The notes: generated from the letters alone by a model not told the origin. 27,004 nucleotides of DNA from Deltaproteobacteria bacterium (GCA_019313505.1 JAFDBA010000027.1:1-27004), one strand, 5' to 3'; numbered from the stretch's first letter, positions 1 to 8,160 are shown. Numbers and translations: made by a program.

Positions 1-147
1 CTCTCCTTTGATGAAGGATACCAGGTTGAACATAAGCATAATAATCTGTATGTTTATGCCCCGAAAATACGGAAAATCTTTTTTACAAGAATTGGCAATC
101 CTGGTAAAACTATTAAAATTGAGCCGGGATATAAAAAAATCGATTGA
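1..147 (+). CDS. C-terminal fragment of an unrecognised protein (5' end outside window)
   Basis: Frame 1 is open from the first base to a TGA at 145-147 and encodes 48 residues including the stretch LYVYAPKIRKIFF and the ending IEPGYKKID. Codon use looks protein-like, with varied third positions and no low-complexity bias. The start lies outside the window. I do not recognise the family and assign no function. It lies upstream of the tRNA-Ser gene on the same strand, with about 384 nt between. It could also be a chance open frame, since only 49 codons are visible. Confidence 0.45.
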   Translation, partial: LSFDEGYQVEHKHNNLYVYAPKIRKIFFTRIGNPGKTIKIEPGYKKID

Positions 148-531
148 TACCGCCATGTATAAAGAACAAATTCATGCCCTTCGGTATTGAGTTACATGCA
201 GGAAAAGAGATTGTCGATGCAGCACGTATTGCCATATATGATAACTATATGGCAACCCTTGCATATTGGAACGTATTTTTTTTAATTCTCGCTCAATTCT
301 TTCTCTTGACCAAGACCAAATTTTATGAGAAATTTTCCGCTATGGATGAATGTGATGAATCTGAATGTTTTTATTAATGCCAGAAAAATACATGGACCTA
401 TTTTTCTGTATATCCATCACGTCTTTTTGAAATCCACTTTCTTTGGTGTTATTGTTTTTGTTCTTTAGTATAAGACATAATTTATAAATGGAATTTATTT
501 GAGCTTGTAGGTTATTGAATATATTACTATT
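148..531. other. Intergenic stretch upstream of tRNA-Ser; no convincing gene
   Basis: An open frame on the + strand (ATG at 174, stop at 375-377) would encode about 67 residues with one hydrophobic stretch (NVFFLILAQFFLL). It has no clear ribosome binding site and no family I recognise, so I do not call it a gene. The stretch also holds the 10-bp inverted repeat at 381-408. The 120 nt just before the tRNA are AT-rich and probably include its promoter, but no box pair is good enough to assign. Confidence 0.4.
381..408. terminator. Perfect 10-bp inverted repeat, terminator-like
   Basis: CAGAAAAATA at 381-390 is the exact reverse complement of TATTTTTCTG at 399-408, with an 8-nt loop. It lies just after the stop at 375-377. 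The T-rich part is inside the 3' arm rather than after the stem, so it is not a textbook intrinsic terminator. It might end transcription from either side. Confidence 0.3.
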
Positions 532-625
532 GGAGAGATGTCCGAGCTGGCCGAAGGAGCACGACTGGAAATCGTGTGTGCTGTCAAAAGCGGCACCGAG
601 GGTTCGAATCCCTCTCTCTCCGCCA
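532..625 (+). tRNA. tRNA-Ser (anticodon GGA), CCA encoded
   Basis: The acceptor stem GGAGAGA (532-538) pairs with TCTCTCC (615-621). The discriminator is G622 and the encoded CCA is at 623-625. The anticodon stem CACGA/TCGTG encloses loop CTGGAAA, giving anticodon GGA at 567-569, which reads UCC and UCU. The T-arm carries GGTTCGAATCC. The 94-nt length and long variable arm are those of a class II serine tRNA. dnaX begins only 37 nt downstream, so the two may share a transcript. Confidence 0.97.
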
Positions 626-662
626 AAAAAAAATCAGGTGTCCGGATTAGGAAACTTTCTTT

Positions 663-2324
663 ATGTCCTATCTTGTACTTGCACGTAAATATCGCCCCCA
701 AACCTTTGGCCAGGTTATAAAACAGGACCATGTGACACGGACGTTAACCAATGCTATTTCGGCCGGTCGCGTGGCCCACGGAATCCTGTTTTCAGGGCCA
801 AGGGGAACCGGAAAAACCACGGTTGCCCGCATATTGGCAAAGGCTATGAACTGTAAGGACGGCCCTGTACCGGTTCCATGCAATGCGTGCAGATCATGCA
901 GAGAGATCACTGCAGGAAGTGCCGTTGACGTGTTTGAAATTGACGGTGCCTCAAACAACAGTGTCGATCAGATAAGGGAATTGCGTGAAAACGTCAAGTA
1001 CATGCCTGCTCACAGCCTTTACAAGATATATATTATTGATGAAGTTCACATGCTCAGCATAGCCGCTTTTAACGCCCTTTTAAAGACCCTGGAAGAACCC
1101 CCGCCCCATGTAATGTTTGTTTTTGCCACCACGGAACCTCGCAAGATTCCGATAACTATTCTTTCCAGATGCCAGAGACATGATTTTAAACGAATAGATG
1201 TTGAGTCGATTTCCAAGCATATGGAAGAACTGTGTGCCAAAGAAGGTGTTAAAATAGCCGTTGACAGCTTAGAGTTAATTGCTCGCGAAGCCGGCGGAAG
1301 CATGAGGGACGGCTTGAGCCTTCTTGATCAGGTGATGTCTTGCACCAAAGGTGCCATTACACATAAACATGTTCTGGACATACTGGGTGTTATCGACAGA
1401 GAAATTATTTTTAATCTTTCAGGGGCTATTTTAAGTGGAGAAATCCCGGAAGTTCTTGATATTTTGGATGAAATATACAGCTCCGGCCATGACATGAAAA
1501 AGCTGTATGCCAATCTGATCGAGCATTTCAGGAATTTGTTAGTCGTCAAGATGGTGGAAAAAAGCGACAGACTGGTGGATATCCCATCACACGAAATGGA
1601 CATGATGCTTGACCAGGTGAAGGAAGTTGCCAGAACCTTTTTGAATCAAATTTTAGATCTGCTCTTTAAAGAAGAAGTTTCCATATTACATTCAACCCAG
1701 CCAAGACTGGCCATTGAAATGGTTTTTATCAAGATGTTTCAGATGAAACCCGCCTTGCCTATCGATGTTCTCATTGAAAAGCTTGATAATCTGAGAAAAG
1801 ACATTTTTAAAGCCCGGACAGATTTTCGTGATACTGAAAACAGGCCCCTGTTCAAGGATAACGAAGAAGGTTCGATAAAAACATCGGGTGAAGCATCGGG
1901 TACTGCAGAATCCATAGAACCTTTTACTTCAGCGCCTCTTGATTTGAATGAAAATATTGACAGTATCTGGAAAAAACTTTTATCAACTTTCTCGGAAAAG
2001 CACCCTTCCCTGGCGGCAAATCTGAAATATTCTACTATAAAAAGCATGGCTGGCCACCGTATGGAAATCGAAGTGAACGGGAACGATTTTAATATAAACA
2101 TGGTCCGGCGAAATAAAAACATCGCAATCATAAAAAAAGTATGCGGCGACTTTTTCGGCAAAGACATGGAAATAATTATAACCGCAAAAAAAATACAAAA
2201 CCTTGAGAATCAAGGCAAAAAAAGCCACGCAAAACGTTTAAAACAGGAGGCTTTAAGTCACCCTCTTGTTACAGATACTATTGATATTTTCAACGGCAAT
2301 ATTGTTGACGTTAAGATTTTATAG
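663..2324 (+). CDS. dnaX: DNA polymerase III subunit gamma/tau
   Basis: This is the clamp-loader AAA+ ATPase of the replicative polymerase. The 553-aa protein starts MSYLVLARKYRP, the usual DnaX opening. Walker A is GPRGTGKT (residues 45-52), four zinc cysteines are at 64, 73, 76 and 79, Walker B is IIDEVH (124-129), sensor 1 lies around ATTEPRKIP (155-163), and the SRC arginine finger is at 168-170. A low-complexity linker around 385-425 separates these from a C-terminal tau-like domain (about 430-510) and a basic tail. The ATG at 663 has AGGAAA 8 nt upstream. Its stop codon lies inside the ribosome binding site of ybaB. The conserved order dnaX-ybaB-recR supports the call. An A8 run at codons 508-511 is discussed as a possible slippage site. 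Confidence 0.97.
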   Translation: MSYLVLARKYRPQTFGQVIKQDHVTRTLTNAISAGRVAHGILFSGPRGTGKTTVARILAKAMNCKDGPVPVPCNACRSCREITAGSAVDVFEIDGASNNSVDQIRELRENVKYMPAHSLYKIYIIDEVHMLSIAAFNALLKTLEEPPPHVMFVFATTEPRKIPITILSRCQRHDFKRIDVESISKHMEELCAKEGVKIAVDSLELIAREAGGSMRDGLSLLDQVMSCTKGAITHKHVLDILGVIDREIIFNLSGAILSGEIPEVLDILDEIYSSGHDMKKLYANLIEHFRNLLVVKMVEKSDRLVDIPSHEMDMMLDQVKEVARTFLNQILDLLFKEEVSILHSTQPRLAIEMVFIKMFQMKPALPIDVLIEKLDNLRKDIFKARTDFRDTENRPLFKDNEEGSIKTSGEASGTAESIEPFTSAPLDLNENIDSIWKKLLSTFSEKHPSLAANLKYSTIKSMAGHRMEIEVNGNDFNINMVRRNKNIAIIKKVCGDFFGKDMEIIITAKKIQNLENQGKKSHAKRLKQEALSHPLVTDTIDIFNGNIVDVKIL

Positions 2325-2335
2325 GAGGTGTTCAA

Positions 2336-2647
2336 ATGAAAGGCATGGGAAAAATGATGAAACAGGCCCAGCAGCTTCAATCCAAAATGTTAAAGCTACA
2401 GGAAGAAATGGCGGACAAAACCGTTGAGACAAGTTCCGGTGGGGGTATGATAAAAGTTGTTGCCAACGGTCGGCAACAGGTATTATCCATTCAGATAGAA
2501 AAGGAAGTTGTTGATCCTGATGATGTGGAAATGCTTCAGGATCTTATACTTGCAGCGGTAAATGACGCGTTAATAAAATCACAGGAAATGGCCACTCAAG
2601 AAATGAGCAAGCTCACCGGCGGTTTGAATATCCCGGGATTGATGTAG
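2336..2647 (+). CDS. ybaB: YbaB/EbfC nucleoid-associated protein
   Basis: This 103-aa protein belongs to the YbaB/EbfC family of small dimeric DNA-binding proteins, nearly always encoded between dnaX and recR. It starts MKGMGKMMKQAQQLQ, with a charged N-terminal helix, then the family hallmark ETSSGGGMIKVVANGRQQV, and ends in a Met/Gly-rich tail (LTGGLNIPGLM). The length is normal. The ribosome binding site AGGAGGTG (2323-2330) is very strong and overlaps the dnaX stop, so translation is probably coupled. The protein coats the nucleoid; its precise job in the recombination cluster is not settled in the literature. Confidence 0.96.
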   Translation: MKGMGKMMKQAQQLQSKMLKLQEEMADKTVETSSGGGMIKVVANGRQQVLSIQIEKEVVDPDDVEMLQDLILAAVNDALIKSQEMATQEMSKLTGGLNIPGLM

Positions 2648-2652
2648 CTACT

Positions 2653-3252
2653 ATGAATCACTATCCATCATCTATTCTCAAATTGATTAAAAGCTTTTCC
2701 CGGCTTCCGGGTATAGGAGAAAAGACTGCCGAAAGGCTTACTATGCATATACTCCGCGCTCCGCGCAGGGAAGCGGAACAGCTTTCAAACAGTATTGTCG
2801 AGGTAAAGGATAAAATAAGATTATGTTCTATCTGTTTTGGGCTGAGCGACACCGATATTTGCAATATTTGTAGTGATCTGACAAGAAATTCCTCAATTTT
2901 ATGTGTGGTGGAACAACCTGCCGATATGGTGGCAATTGAAAAATCGGGTTCGTTTACAGGACTGTACCATATTCTTGAAGGCGTCCTGTCTCCCATGGAC
3001 GGTATCGGGCCCGATAACATCAGGATCAAGGAACTTATCTCAAGGATATCCCAAGGGGAAATCAAAGAGGTTGTTCTTGCCACAGGTACAAATGTAGAAG
3101 GAGAAGCCACTGCAGCCTATATTGCAGAACGTATAGAAAATTACCGGATCAAAGTAACACGAATCGCTTCCGGCGTCCCCGTTGGAGGTGATTTAAAATA
3201 TGTGGACCAGGTTACCCTGAAAAAGGCCATGGAAACCAGGCATGCCGTATAA
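2653..3252 (+). CDS. recR: Recombination mediator protein RecR
   Basis: RecR acts with RecO (encoded at 9350-10114 here) to load RecA onto SSB-coated gapped DNA. The 199-aa protein has a helix-hairpin-helix region near residues 10-30 (LPGIGEKTAERL), a four-cysteine zinc finger (C58, C61, C70, C73) and a Toprim domain beginning at ILCVVEQPADM (about residue 82). It ends in the conserved GVPVGGDLKYVDQVTL region that contains the Walker-B-like patch. It starts 5 nt after ybaB with no obvious Shine-Dalgarno, consistent with translational coupling. Its last 11 nt overlap the next gene. Confidence 0.97.
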   Translation: MNHYPSSILKLIKSFSRLPGIGEKTAERLTMHILRAPRREAEQLSNSIVEVKDKIRLCSICFGLSDTDICNICSDLTRNSSILCVVEQPADMVAIEKSGSFTGLYHILEGVLSPMDGIGPDNIRIKELISRISQGEIKEVVLATGTNVEGEATAAYIAERIENYRIKVTRIASGVPVGGDLKYVDQVTLKKAMETRHAV

Positions 3253-3646
3253 GGATATAAAACCGTTAGATATTTTCAAATGCCGGCAATGCGGTGAGTG
3301 TTGCAAGGGGTATGGAGGTACACTTGTAAACGAGAAAGAAATTGAAGCCATAACCGGTTATCTTAATATCGATCATAAGAGTTTTGTTGATAATTACTGC
3401 CAGATGTCTGGAGGAAAACCGGTTCTGGCACAGGGCAAGGATGCATATTGTATATTCTGGGACGAACTATGCACGATTCATCCGGTCAAACCCAGCATGT
3501 GCAAAAATTGGCCTTTTATAAAAAGCGTACTCATTGACATAAACAACTGGCAAATCATGGCTGCACTATGTCCCGGCATTCGAACAGATTTACCTGACAG
3601 CGTCGTCAAGGAATGCATACGTAAAAAACTTACAAAGAATCTATAA
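3242..3646 (+). CDS. YkgJ-family cysteine-cluster protein
   Basis: This 134-aa protein has the YkgJ (zinc/iron-chelating) signature. A leading CRQCGECC motif supplies C14, C17, C20 and C21, and further cysteines are at 53, 70, 77, 87 and 110, including the pattern C-x6-C-x-IHP-x-KP-x3-C-x2-WPF. Members bind a metal, possibly an Fe-S cluster, but their reaction is unknown. It overlaps recR by 11 nt in another frame, so it is almost certainly cotranslated with it. No signal peptide or membrane segment is visible, which suggests a cytoplasmic protein. Its link to RecR may be only positional. Confidence 0.88.
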   Translation: MPYKDIKPLDIFKCRQCGECCKGYGGTLVNEKEIEAITGYLNIDHKSFVDNYCQMSGGKPVLAQGKDAYCIFWDELCTIHPVKPSMCKNWPFIKSVLIDINNWQIMAALCPGIRTDLPDSVVKECIRKKLTKNL

Positions 3647-3653
3647 TCTATAG

Positions 3654-3704
3654 CTTCCAGTTTTTTACATCTTCCAGTTTTTTACATCTGCCAATTTTTT
3701 ACGT
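3654..3704. repeat. Three tandem 17-bp units
   Basis: Units CTTCCAGTTTTTTACAT at 3654-3670 and 3671-3687 are identical. A third unit at 3688-3704 differs at four positions (CTGCCAATTTTTTACGT). The third unit is coding: read on the - strand it spells the end of the small gene at 3682-3960 (DVKNWQ). The stop codon lies in the second unit. Confidence 0.9.
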
Positions 3705-3960
3705 CTGATAGTTTGTAAACATTATTCCCCGCCCTGTCCGAAATTATCCTGCGGAGAATATCCCTTGTTTCAAGGTCTTCCAGACATTCAAGTAATGACG
3801 CTCTGGTACTGTTCCACATTTCGGAAAGTTTTTTGGTTGAGATCGTCGTTTCAGTGTCTGCAAGGCTGCAGCACATCAAATATACTGAAACCGTCTCCAC
3901 TGAAAGTCCCAGTTTAAAAATCTTCTGGTTCATGGCCGGAGTTTGATTTTGTGAACTCAT
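3682..3960 (-). CDS. Small winged-helix-like protein, possible transcription regulator
   Basis: This 92-aa protein has no family I can name. Residues about 20-85 read like a winged helix-turn-helix. A helical LSVETVSVYLMCC is followed by ISTKKLSEMWNSTRASLLECLEDLETRDIL, in the pattern of helix, recognition helix and next helix, then a short hairpin-like RRIISDRAGNNVYKL. The start ATG at 3960 has AAGGAG upstream on the - strand. It is transcribed away from murI, and the shared gap carries a 9-bp inverted repeat. A DNA-binding role is inference from the pattern only. The 3' end runs into a 17-bp tandem repeat that supplies the last codons and the stop. Confidence 0.65.
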   Translation of the reverse strand: MSSQNQTPAMNQKIFKLGLSVETVSVYLMCCSLADTETTISTKKLSEMWNSTRASLLECLEDLETRDILRRIISDRAGNNVYKLSDVKNWQM

Positions 3961-4018
3961 TTATGCTCCTTGATGATGGTCATTAGTCGTTTGCTATGAA
4001 ATATAAGCAAATATAAGT

Positions 4019-4071
4019 GTATCAAAAAAAATCAAATTATCACCCTTAAAATGAGCGGCTTGTTTTGATAC
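4019..4071. promoter_or_regulatory. 9-bp inverted repeat in the divergent gap before murI
   Basis: GTATCAAAA at 4019-4027 is the exact reverse complement of TTTTGATAC at 4063-4071; the spacer is 35 nt and AT-rich. It lies between the divergent small winged-helix gene and murI, where an operator would be expected. The right arm ends 9 nt before the murI Shine-Dalgarno region. Operator function is inference. Confidence 0.35.
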
Positions 4072-4087
4072 TCATGGAAGGATAATA

Positions 4088-4873
4088 ATGATTGGAATAT
4101 TCGATTCGGGAATAGGGGGACTTACCGTTGTCAGGTCACTTATGAAGCAACTCCCCGACTATGACATTATCTATTTTGGCGACACCGCTCGAACGCCATA
4201 CGGAAGCAAGAGCCCCGAAACCGTGGTCGGGTATGCTATCGAAAATACTGAATTCCTTTTAAAGCAGGGAGCAAAAATTATTGTAATGGCCTGCAATACA
4301 GCTTCAAGTGTAGCTTCTGATAGTGTAGCTGAAAACTTTGATATTCCCATATTCGAAGTGGTATCTCCGGCATCAGCAAAAGCAGTTGAAAGTTCCAGAA
4401 ATCTAATAGTCGGGATTATCGGAACGCGAGCAACGATAAAAAGCGACATTTACAAAAAAAAAATCAGGGCAATGAAACCGGAGGCTAAGGTCTATTCAGT
4501 TGCCTGCCCGCTTCTGGTTCCTTTGGTGGAAGAGGGATGGATGAAAAAACCCGAAACCGCGATGATAATTAAAAAATATCTGCATCCTTTAAAAGTAAAG
4601 CAGATAGACACACTTATTCTGGGTTGCACCCATTATCCTCTTTTAATAGATAAAATTCAAAGAAAAATCGGTAAAAAGGTAACCGTCATAGACTCTTCCA
4701 TTGCTCTTGCAGAAAATGTAAAATATTTTCTGGATACACATCCGGAAGTTGACAATCTGCTGGGCAAAAAAGGAAAGTTCAGACTTTTTGTGTCAGATGT
4801 CACCGAACAGTTTGGAAAGACAGCCGAAGCCACGCTTAAAAGAAAGGTTTTGCTTGAGCATATTAAAAGATGA
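4088..4873 (+). CDS. murI: Glutamate racemase
   Basis: MurI interconverts L- and D-glutamate in the cytoplasm and supplies D-glutamate for peptidoglycan. The 261-aa protein opens IGIFDSGIGGLTV with the substrate-binding Asp6-Ser7. It has YFGDTARTPYGSKS near residues 29-42, catalytic Cys69 in ACNTASS, and the second catalytic Cys180 in GCTHYPLL, all standard for the family. The start at 4088 is backed by GGAAGGA 5 to 10 nt upstream. It is convergent with glyS and appears to be a single-gene unit behind its own promoter region. Length is typical. Confidence 0.97.
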   Translation: MIGIFDSGIGGLTVVRSLMKQLPDYDIIYFGDTARTPYGSKSPETVVGYAIENTEFLLKQGAKIIVMACNTASSVASDSVAENFDIPIFEVVSPASAKAVESSRNLIVGIIGTRATIKSDIYKKKIRAMKPEAKVYSVACPLLVPLVEEGWMKKPETAMIIKKYLHPLKVKQIDTLILGCTHYPLLIDKIQRKIGKKVTVIDSSIALAENVKYFLDTHPEVDNLLGKKGKFRLFVSDVTEQFGKTAEATLKRKVLLEHIKR

Positions 4874-4906
4874 ACATCCAACATCGAACATTGAACGTCG
4901 AACGTA
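4872..4906. repeat. Low-complexity GAACATC-type short-period tract
   Basis: Directly after the murI stop codon the sequence repeats a 7- to 9-nt unit of the form GAACATC, CAACATC, GAACATT, GAACGTC, GAACGTA. The rest of the convergent murI/glyS gap (to 5034) is AT-rich, with a second small echo (ACTTCAAACTTCAAACTTT). I see no gene and no clear intrinsic terminator in this gap. Confidence 0.7.
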
Positions 4907-5034
4907 GAATAATGATGTCGCTCCGCTCCTCAACTTTAGGCACTTCAAACTTCAAACTTTTAGAATTCAACTTATATGGGATAGTTGTCTTGATAAAAAT
5001 ACGTAATCGAATTTGCGAATTAGAGAACTAAGCA

Positions 5035-7113
5035 CTAAGTCGATATTTTTGAAAAATCTGCTATGGTCTCAAACAAATCTGCTATTTGCTTTAGCAAGCT
5101 AAGTCTGTTACCGCGTATTTTTTTCTCCTTTGCCATGACCAAAACACCATCAAAAAAAGCATCCACCGTATCCCGTAGGGAAGCGATCTCATGCAGAGCC
5201 TTTTCCAGATCTCCTTTGCTGAGACTGTCTGAAACCTTTTTTTTGACTTTTTTATACTCCGAATAAAGAACAGACTCAGAATCATGTTGAAAAAGACTTT
5301 CCTTTACCGATGTTGCTTTAAAAGTCTTTGCCTTTTTTATGATATTGACAACTCGTTTGAAAGCAACGGCCAGGGGCTCAAAATCCGGTGCGGTCTTAAG
5401 ATCCTGAAGTGCTTGCACCCTGATCCATAGATCAGGTACGTTATCGGCTGATACACTTGCAACAGCAGCAATTACATCTTTTGAAAATCCTTCTTCAGCC
5501 AGTTGATGTGTCATGCGATTATACAAAAAGTCATTTACTTTGTCAGCAATTTCTCGAATCTTCTTAGCACCCTTTATGCCGAAGAGTTTTATGCTCTTTT
5601 CAATCATATCCCTTAAAGAAAATGAGAAATCTTTGTCGAGCATGATATGAACAATACCGATGCCCTGCCGCCTGAGTGCATACGGATCGGAAGCGCCGGT
5701 GGGAATAAGTCCAACAGAAAAAAATCCGCATATATTATCGATCTTGTCTGCAATGGCAAGTATTGCACCTGACCTAGTTTCAGGAAGATCGCCCCCTGAA
5801 TAAATCGGCCGGTAATGTTCTTCTATTGCCCTAGCCACTGCAACAGGTTCTTTTGTAACAGAAGCGTAAACTCTGCCCATGATTCCCTGCAGTTTGGGGA
5901 ATTCAACCACAACATGACTGACAAGATCGGCCTTGCATAACCAGGCAGCCCTGGTAACATGCTTTTTCAAATCCGAACCCTTTTCAACTTTATCTGCCAG
6001 AAATCCTCCAATTTTTTGAAGACGAACCACCTTTTCATGCATGGACCCGAGTTTGGCCTGGAAAAGAACGCCTTTCAGTTTTTCGACCCTGTCTTTAGAG
6101 GAATACTCCAGATCACTTTTGTAAAAAAATTGAGCATCCGCAAGGCGGGCTCTTAGTACCCATTCATGTCCGGTTGCCACCAGGTCCATATCCTTGGTAC
6201 GGGTATTGTTTACTGCTACAAAACAGGGCATGAGATTCCCTTTTTTGTTTACCACTGCAAAATACTTCTGGTGTTCTCGCATGGCGGTGATCAGTATTTC
6301 ACCGGGAACTTCCAGAAACTCCTTATCAAATTTACCGACCGTAGCCACAGGATATTCAACCAGGTTCTTTACAATTTCCACCAGTTCATCATCAGGCAAG
6401 ATCTTTCCGCCAACTTTTTTTGCAGCCCTGTCGATCTCTTTTTCGACACTTTTTTTGCGTCCTTGAAGATCGACCAGTACTTTTACAGAACGTAGGGTCT
6501 TAATATAGTCCTTGGGGCTGGAAATCTTTACCTTGGTATTATTCATAAAATAATGTCCATAAGTATATCTTCCGCTTTTTGTGTCTCCCAGGGTAAAAGG
6601 AATTACTTTCTCTCCCAAAAGGGCTACGACAGAATGTATCGGCCTGGCAAATTGGATATCAAGTTCAGCCCATTTCATGGTCTTGGGAAACGGTGTGGCA
6701 AGAATCACTTCCGGCAGGATGTTTTTCAGTAATGTTCTGGTTGGAAGCCCGCGTTCTGTTACTTTTGCACACAAATAACGCCCCTTATGCGTATCCTTTG
6801 CTGTTAAATCATTTATCGAAACCCCGACCTTTTCAGCAAATTTTTTCGCCGCCACAGTGGGTTTACCATTTTTATCAAACCCGACCTTTTCAGGAGGCCC
6901 CACTACTTCCGAGGTCAAGGATTTTTGTTTGGCTGCAACTTTTTTTACTTCCACCGCAAGCCGTCTCGGAGTTGCAAAGATCCTGGCACTGCCGTGGTCA
7001 ATACGGGCATCAGTCATTTTTTTAAGCAGCATTGATGTTATTACATTCAGCGCAGGTTCAATGTAACCTGCCGGTATCTCTTCCGTCCCTATCTCAAGCA
7101 ATAAAGTTTCCAT
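5035..7113 (-). CDS. glyS: Glycyl-tRNA synthetase beta subunit
   Basis: GlyS pairs with GlyQ in the alpha2beta2 bacterial glycyl-tRNA synthetase; the beta subunit recognises the tRNA. The protein begins METLLLEIGTEEIPAGYIEPAL, the standard GlyS opening, and ends in a DALR-type anticodon-binding domain (about the last 130 residues, closing RLSLLKQIADLFETIADFSKI). The frame can be extended to a GTG at 7119, but that codon is part of the ribosome binding site GAGGTGG. The ATG at 7113 has correct spacing and gives 692 aa. It lies 143 nt downstream of glyQ on the same strand and is probably cotranscribed with it. Confidence 0.96.
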   Translation of the reverse strand: METLLLEIGTEEIPAGYIEPALNVITSMLLKKMTDARIDHGSARIFATPRRLAVEVKKVAAKQKSLTSEVVGPPEKVGFDKNGKPTVAAKKFAEKVGVSINDLTAKDTHKGRYLCAKVTERGLPTRTLLKNILPEVILATPFPKTMKWAELDIQFARPIHSVVALLGEKVIPFTLGDTKSGRYTYGHYFMNNTKVKISSPKDYIKTLRSVKVLVDLQGRKKSVEKEIDRAAKKVGGKILPDDELVEIVKNLVEYPVATVGKFDKEFLEVPGEILITAMREHQKYFAVVNKKGNLMPCFVAVNNTRTKDMDLVATGHEWVLRARLADAQFFYKSDLEYSSKDRVEKLKGVLFQAKLGSMHEKVVRLQKIGGFLADKVEKGSDLKKHVTRAAWLCKADLVSHVVVEFPKLQGIMGRVYASVTKEPVAVARAIEEHYRPIYSGGDLPETRSGAILAIADKIDNICGFFSVGLIPTGASDPYALRRQGIGIVHIMLDKDFSFSLRDMIEKSIKLFGIKGAKKIREIADKVNDFLYNRMTHQLAEEGFSKDVIAAVASVSADNVPDLWIRVQALQDLKTAPDFEPLAVAFKRVVNIIKKAKTFKATSVKESLFQHDSESVLYSEYKKVKKKVSDSLSKGDLEKALHEIASLRDTVDAFFDGVLVMAKEKKIRGNRLSLLKQIADLFETIADFSKIST

Positions 7114-7234
7114 ATCCACCTCTGTCTTTTTAATGCATCAACCTTTCTTGTTTTCCAGTCATTTCCTGAAATATTGTAACGGCCCCCGGCTAAATAAAAG
7201 CAAAAATGTTGATTTAACCTGACAGGGCGATACT

Positions 7235-7275
7235 GCCAATCTTTAATATTCAATCATCAATCGCCAATCTTCAAC
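7235..7275. repeat. Short-period tract at the glyQ/glyS junction
   Basis: GCCAATCTT occurs at 7235-7243 and again at 7263-7271. Between them the sequence repeats the CAATC/TCAATC core. The second copy is coding: on the - strand it encodes the final LKIGD of GlyQ. It resembles a local duplication with decay and is similar in style to the tracts at 4872 and 9279. Confidence 0.6.
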
Positions 7276-8132
7276 AGGGGATACCCCATCTTCTCTCTTT
7301 GCTCCAGATATCCTTCCGCACATGCTCTGGCAAGGTTTCTTATACGTCCGATGTAACTGGTCCTTTCCATAACGCTAATTGCGCCACGAGCGTCCAGAAG
7401 GTTAAATGTATGTGAACATTTCAGACAGTATTCATAAGCAGGGAGAATTAATTTTTCCTTAATTATGCGATCGGCTTCGGCCTCGTACTTATCAAAAAAC
7501 TCGAGCAGCATTTCTACATCTGCCTTCTCAAAATTATAGGTCGACTGTTCTACCTCCTGCTGATGATGGACATGCCCATAAGTAACATCATCGTTCCATT
7601 TTAGATCATAAACATTGTCAACGCCTTGGAGATACATGGCAATACGCTCCAATCCGTAAGTGAGCTCCACAGATATGGGAGACAATTCAACACTACCGCA
7701 CACCTGAAAATAGGTAAACTGGGTGATTTCCATACCGTCCAGCCAGACTTCCCATCCAAGGCCGGACGCACCGAGTGTTGGAGATTCCCAGTCGTCTTCC
7801 ACAAACCTTATGTCATGTTCAAGTGGATCTATCCCAAGCACCTTAAGGCTACGCAAATATTGCTGCTGCACATCATAAGGAGAAGGCTTCAGTATTACCT
7901 GATACTGGTAGTAATGCTGCAAACGATTCGGGTTCTCACCGTAGCGACCGTCTGTGGGCCGACGGGAAGGCTGGACATAAGCGACATTCCATGGCTCAGG
8001 GCCCAGCGCCCTCAGAAGAGTTGCTGGATGAAATGTTCCGGCACCAACCTCTATGTCTAAGGGTTGGGCAATCACGCATCCCTTTTTAGCCCAAAACTTC
8101 TCTAACGACATAATAACATCCTGAAAATTCAT
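7257..8132 (-). CDS. glyQ: Glycyl-tRNA synthetase alpha subunit
   Basis: GlyQ carries the class II catalytic core that activates glycine and charges tRNA-Gly. The 291-aa protein matches the family throughout: it starts MNFQDVIMSLEKFWAKKGC, continues QPLDIEVGAGTFHPATLLRALGP in short conserved blocks, then has the motif 2 region YVQPSRRPTDGRYGENPNR, FVEDDWESPTLGA, and the motif 3 region ELTYGLERIAMYLQ. GAGGGAAA precedes the ATG. It is 28 nt downstream of the GHMP kinase gene and precedes glyS, the usual alpha-beta order. Confidence 0.98.
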   Translation of the reverse strand: MNFQDVIMSLEKFWAKKGCVIAQPLDIEVGAGTFHPATLLRALGPEPWNVAYVQPSRRPTDGRYGENPNRLQHYYQYQVILKPSPYDVQQQYLRSLKVLGIDPLEHDIRFVEDDWESPTLGASGLGWEVWLDGMEITQFTYFQVCGSVELSPISVELTYGLERIAMYLQGVDNVYDLKWNDDVTYGHVHHQQEVEQSTYNFEKADVEMLLEFFDKYEAEADRIIKEKLILPAYEYCLKCSHTFNLLDARGAISVMERTSYIGRIRNLARACAEGYLEQREKMGYPLLKIGD

Positions 8133-8160
8133 TTCTTTTCCCTCATTAACTTGTTGTTAT

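Noticed and set aside
538..720. 60-aa open frame on + overlapping tRNA-Ser and the dnaX start
   Set aside because: It runs through the tRNA gene and the beginning of dnaX in another frame; it is a shadow of those two features.
2217..2223. A7 run in dnaX as a frameshift site
   Set aside because: It is phased C AAA AAA A, so the P-site tRNA would mispair after a -1 shift; the run at 2186 is the better candidate.
7114..7119. Upstream GTG start for glyS at 7119
   Set aside because: The GTG is part of the GAGGTGG ribosome binding site; the ATG at 7113 has proper spacing and matches the usual GlyS N-terminus.
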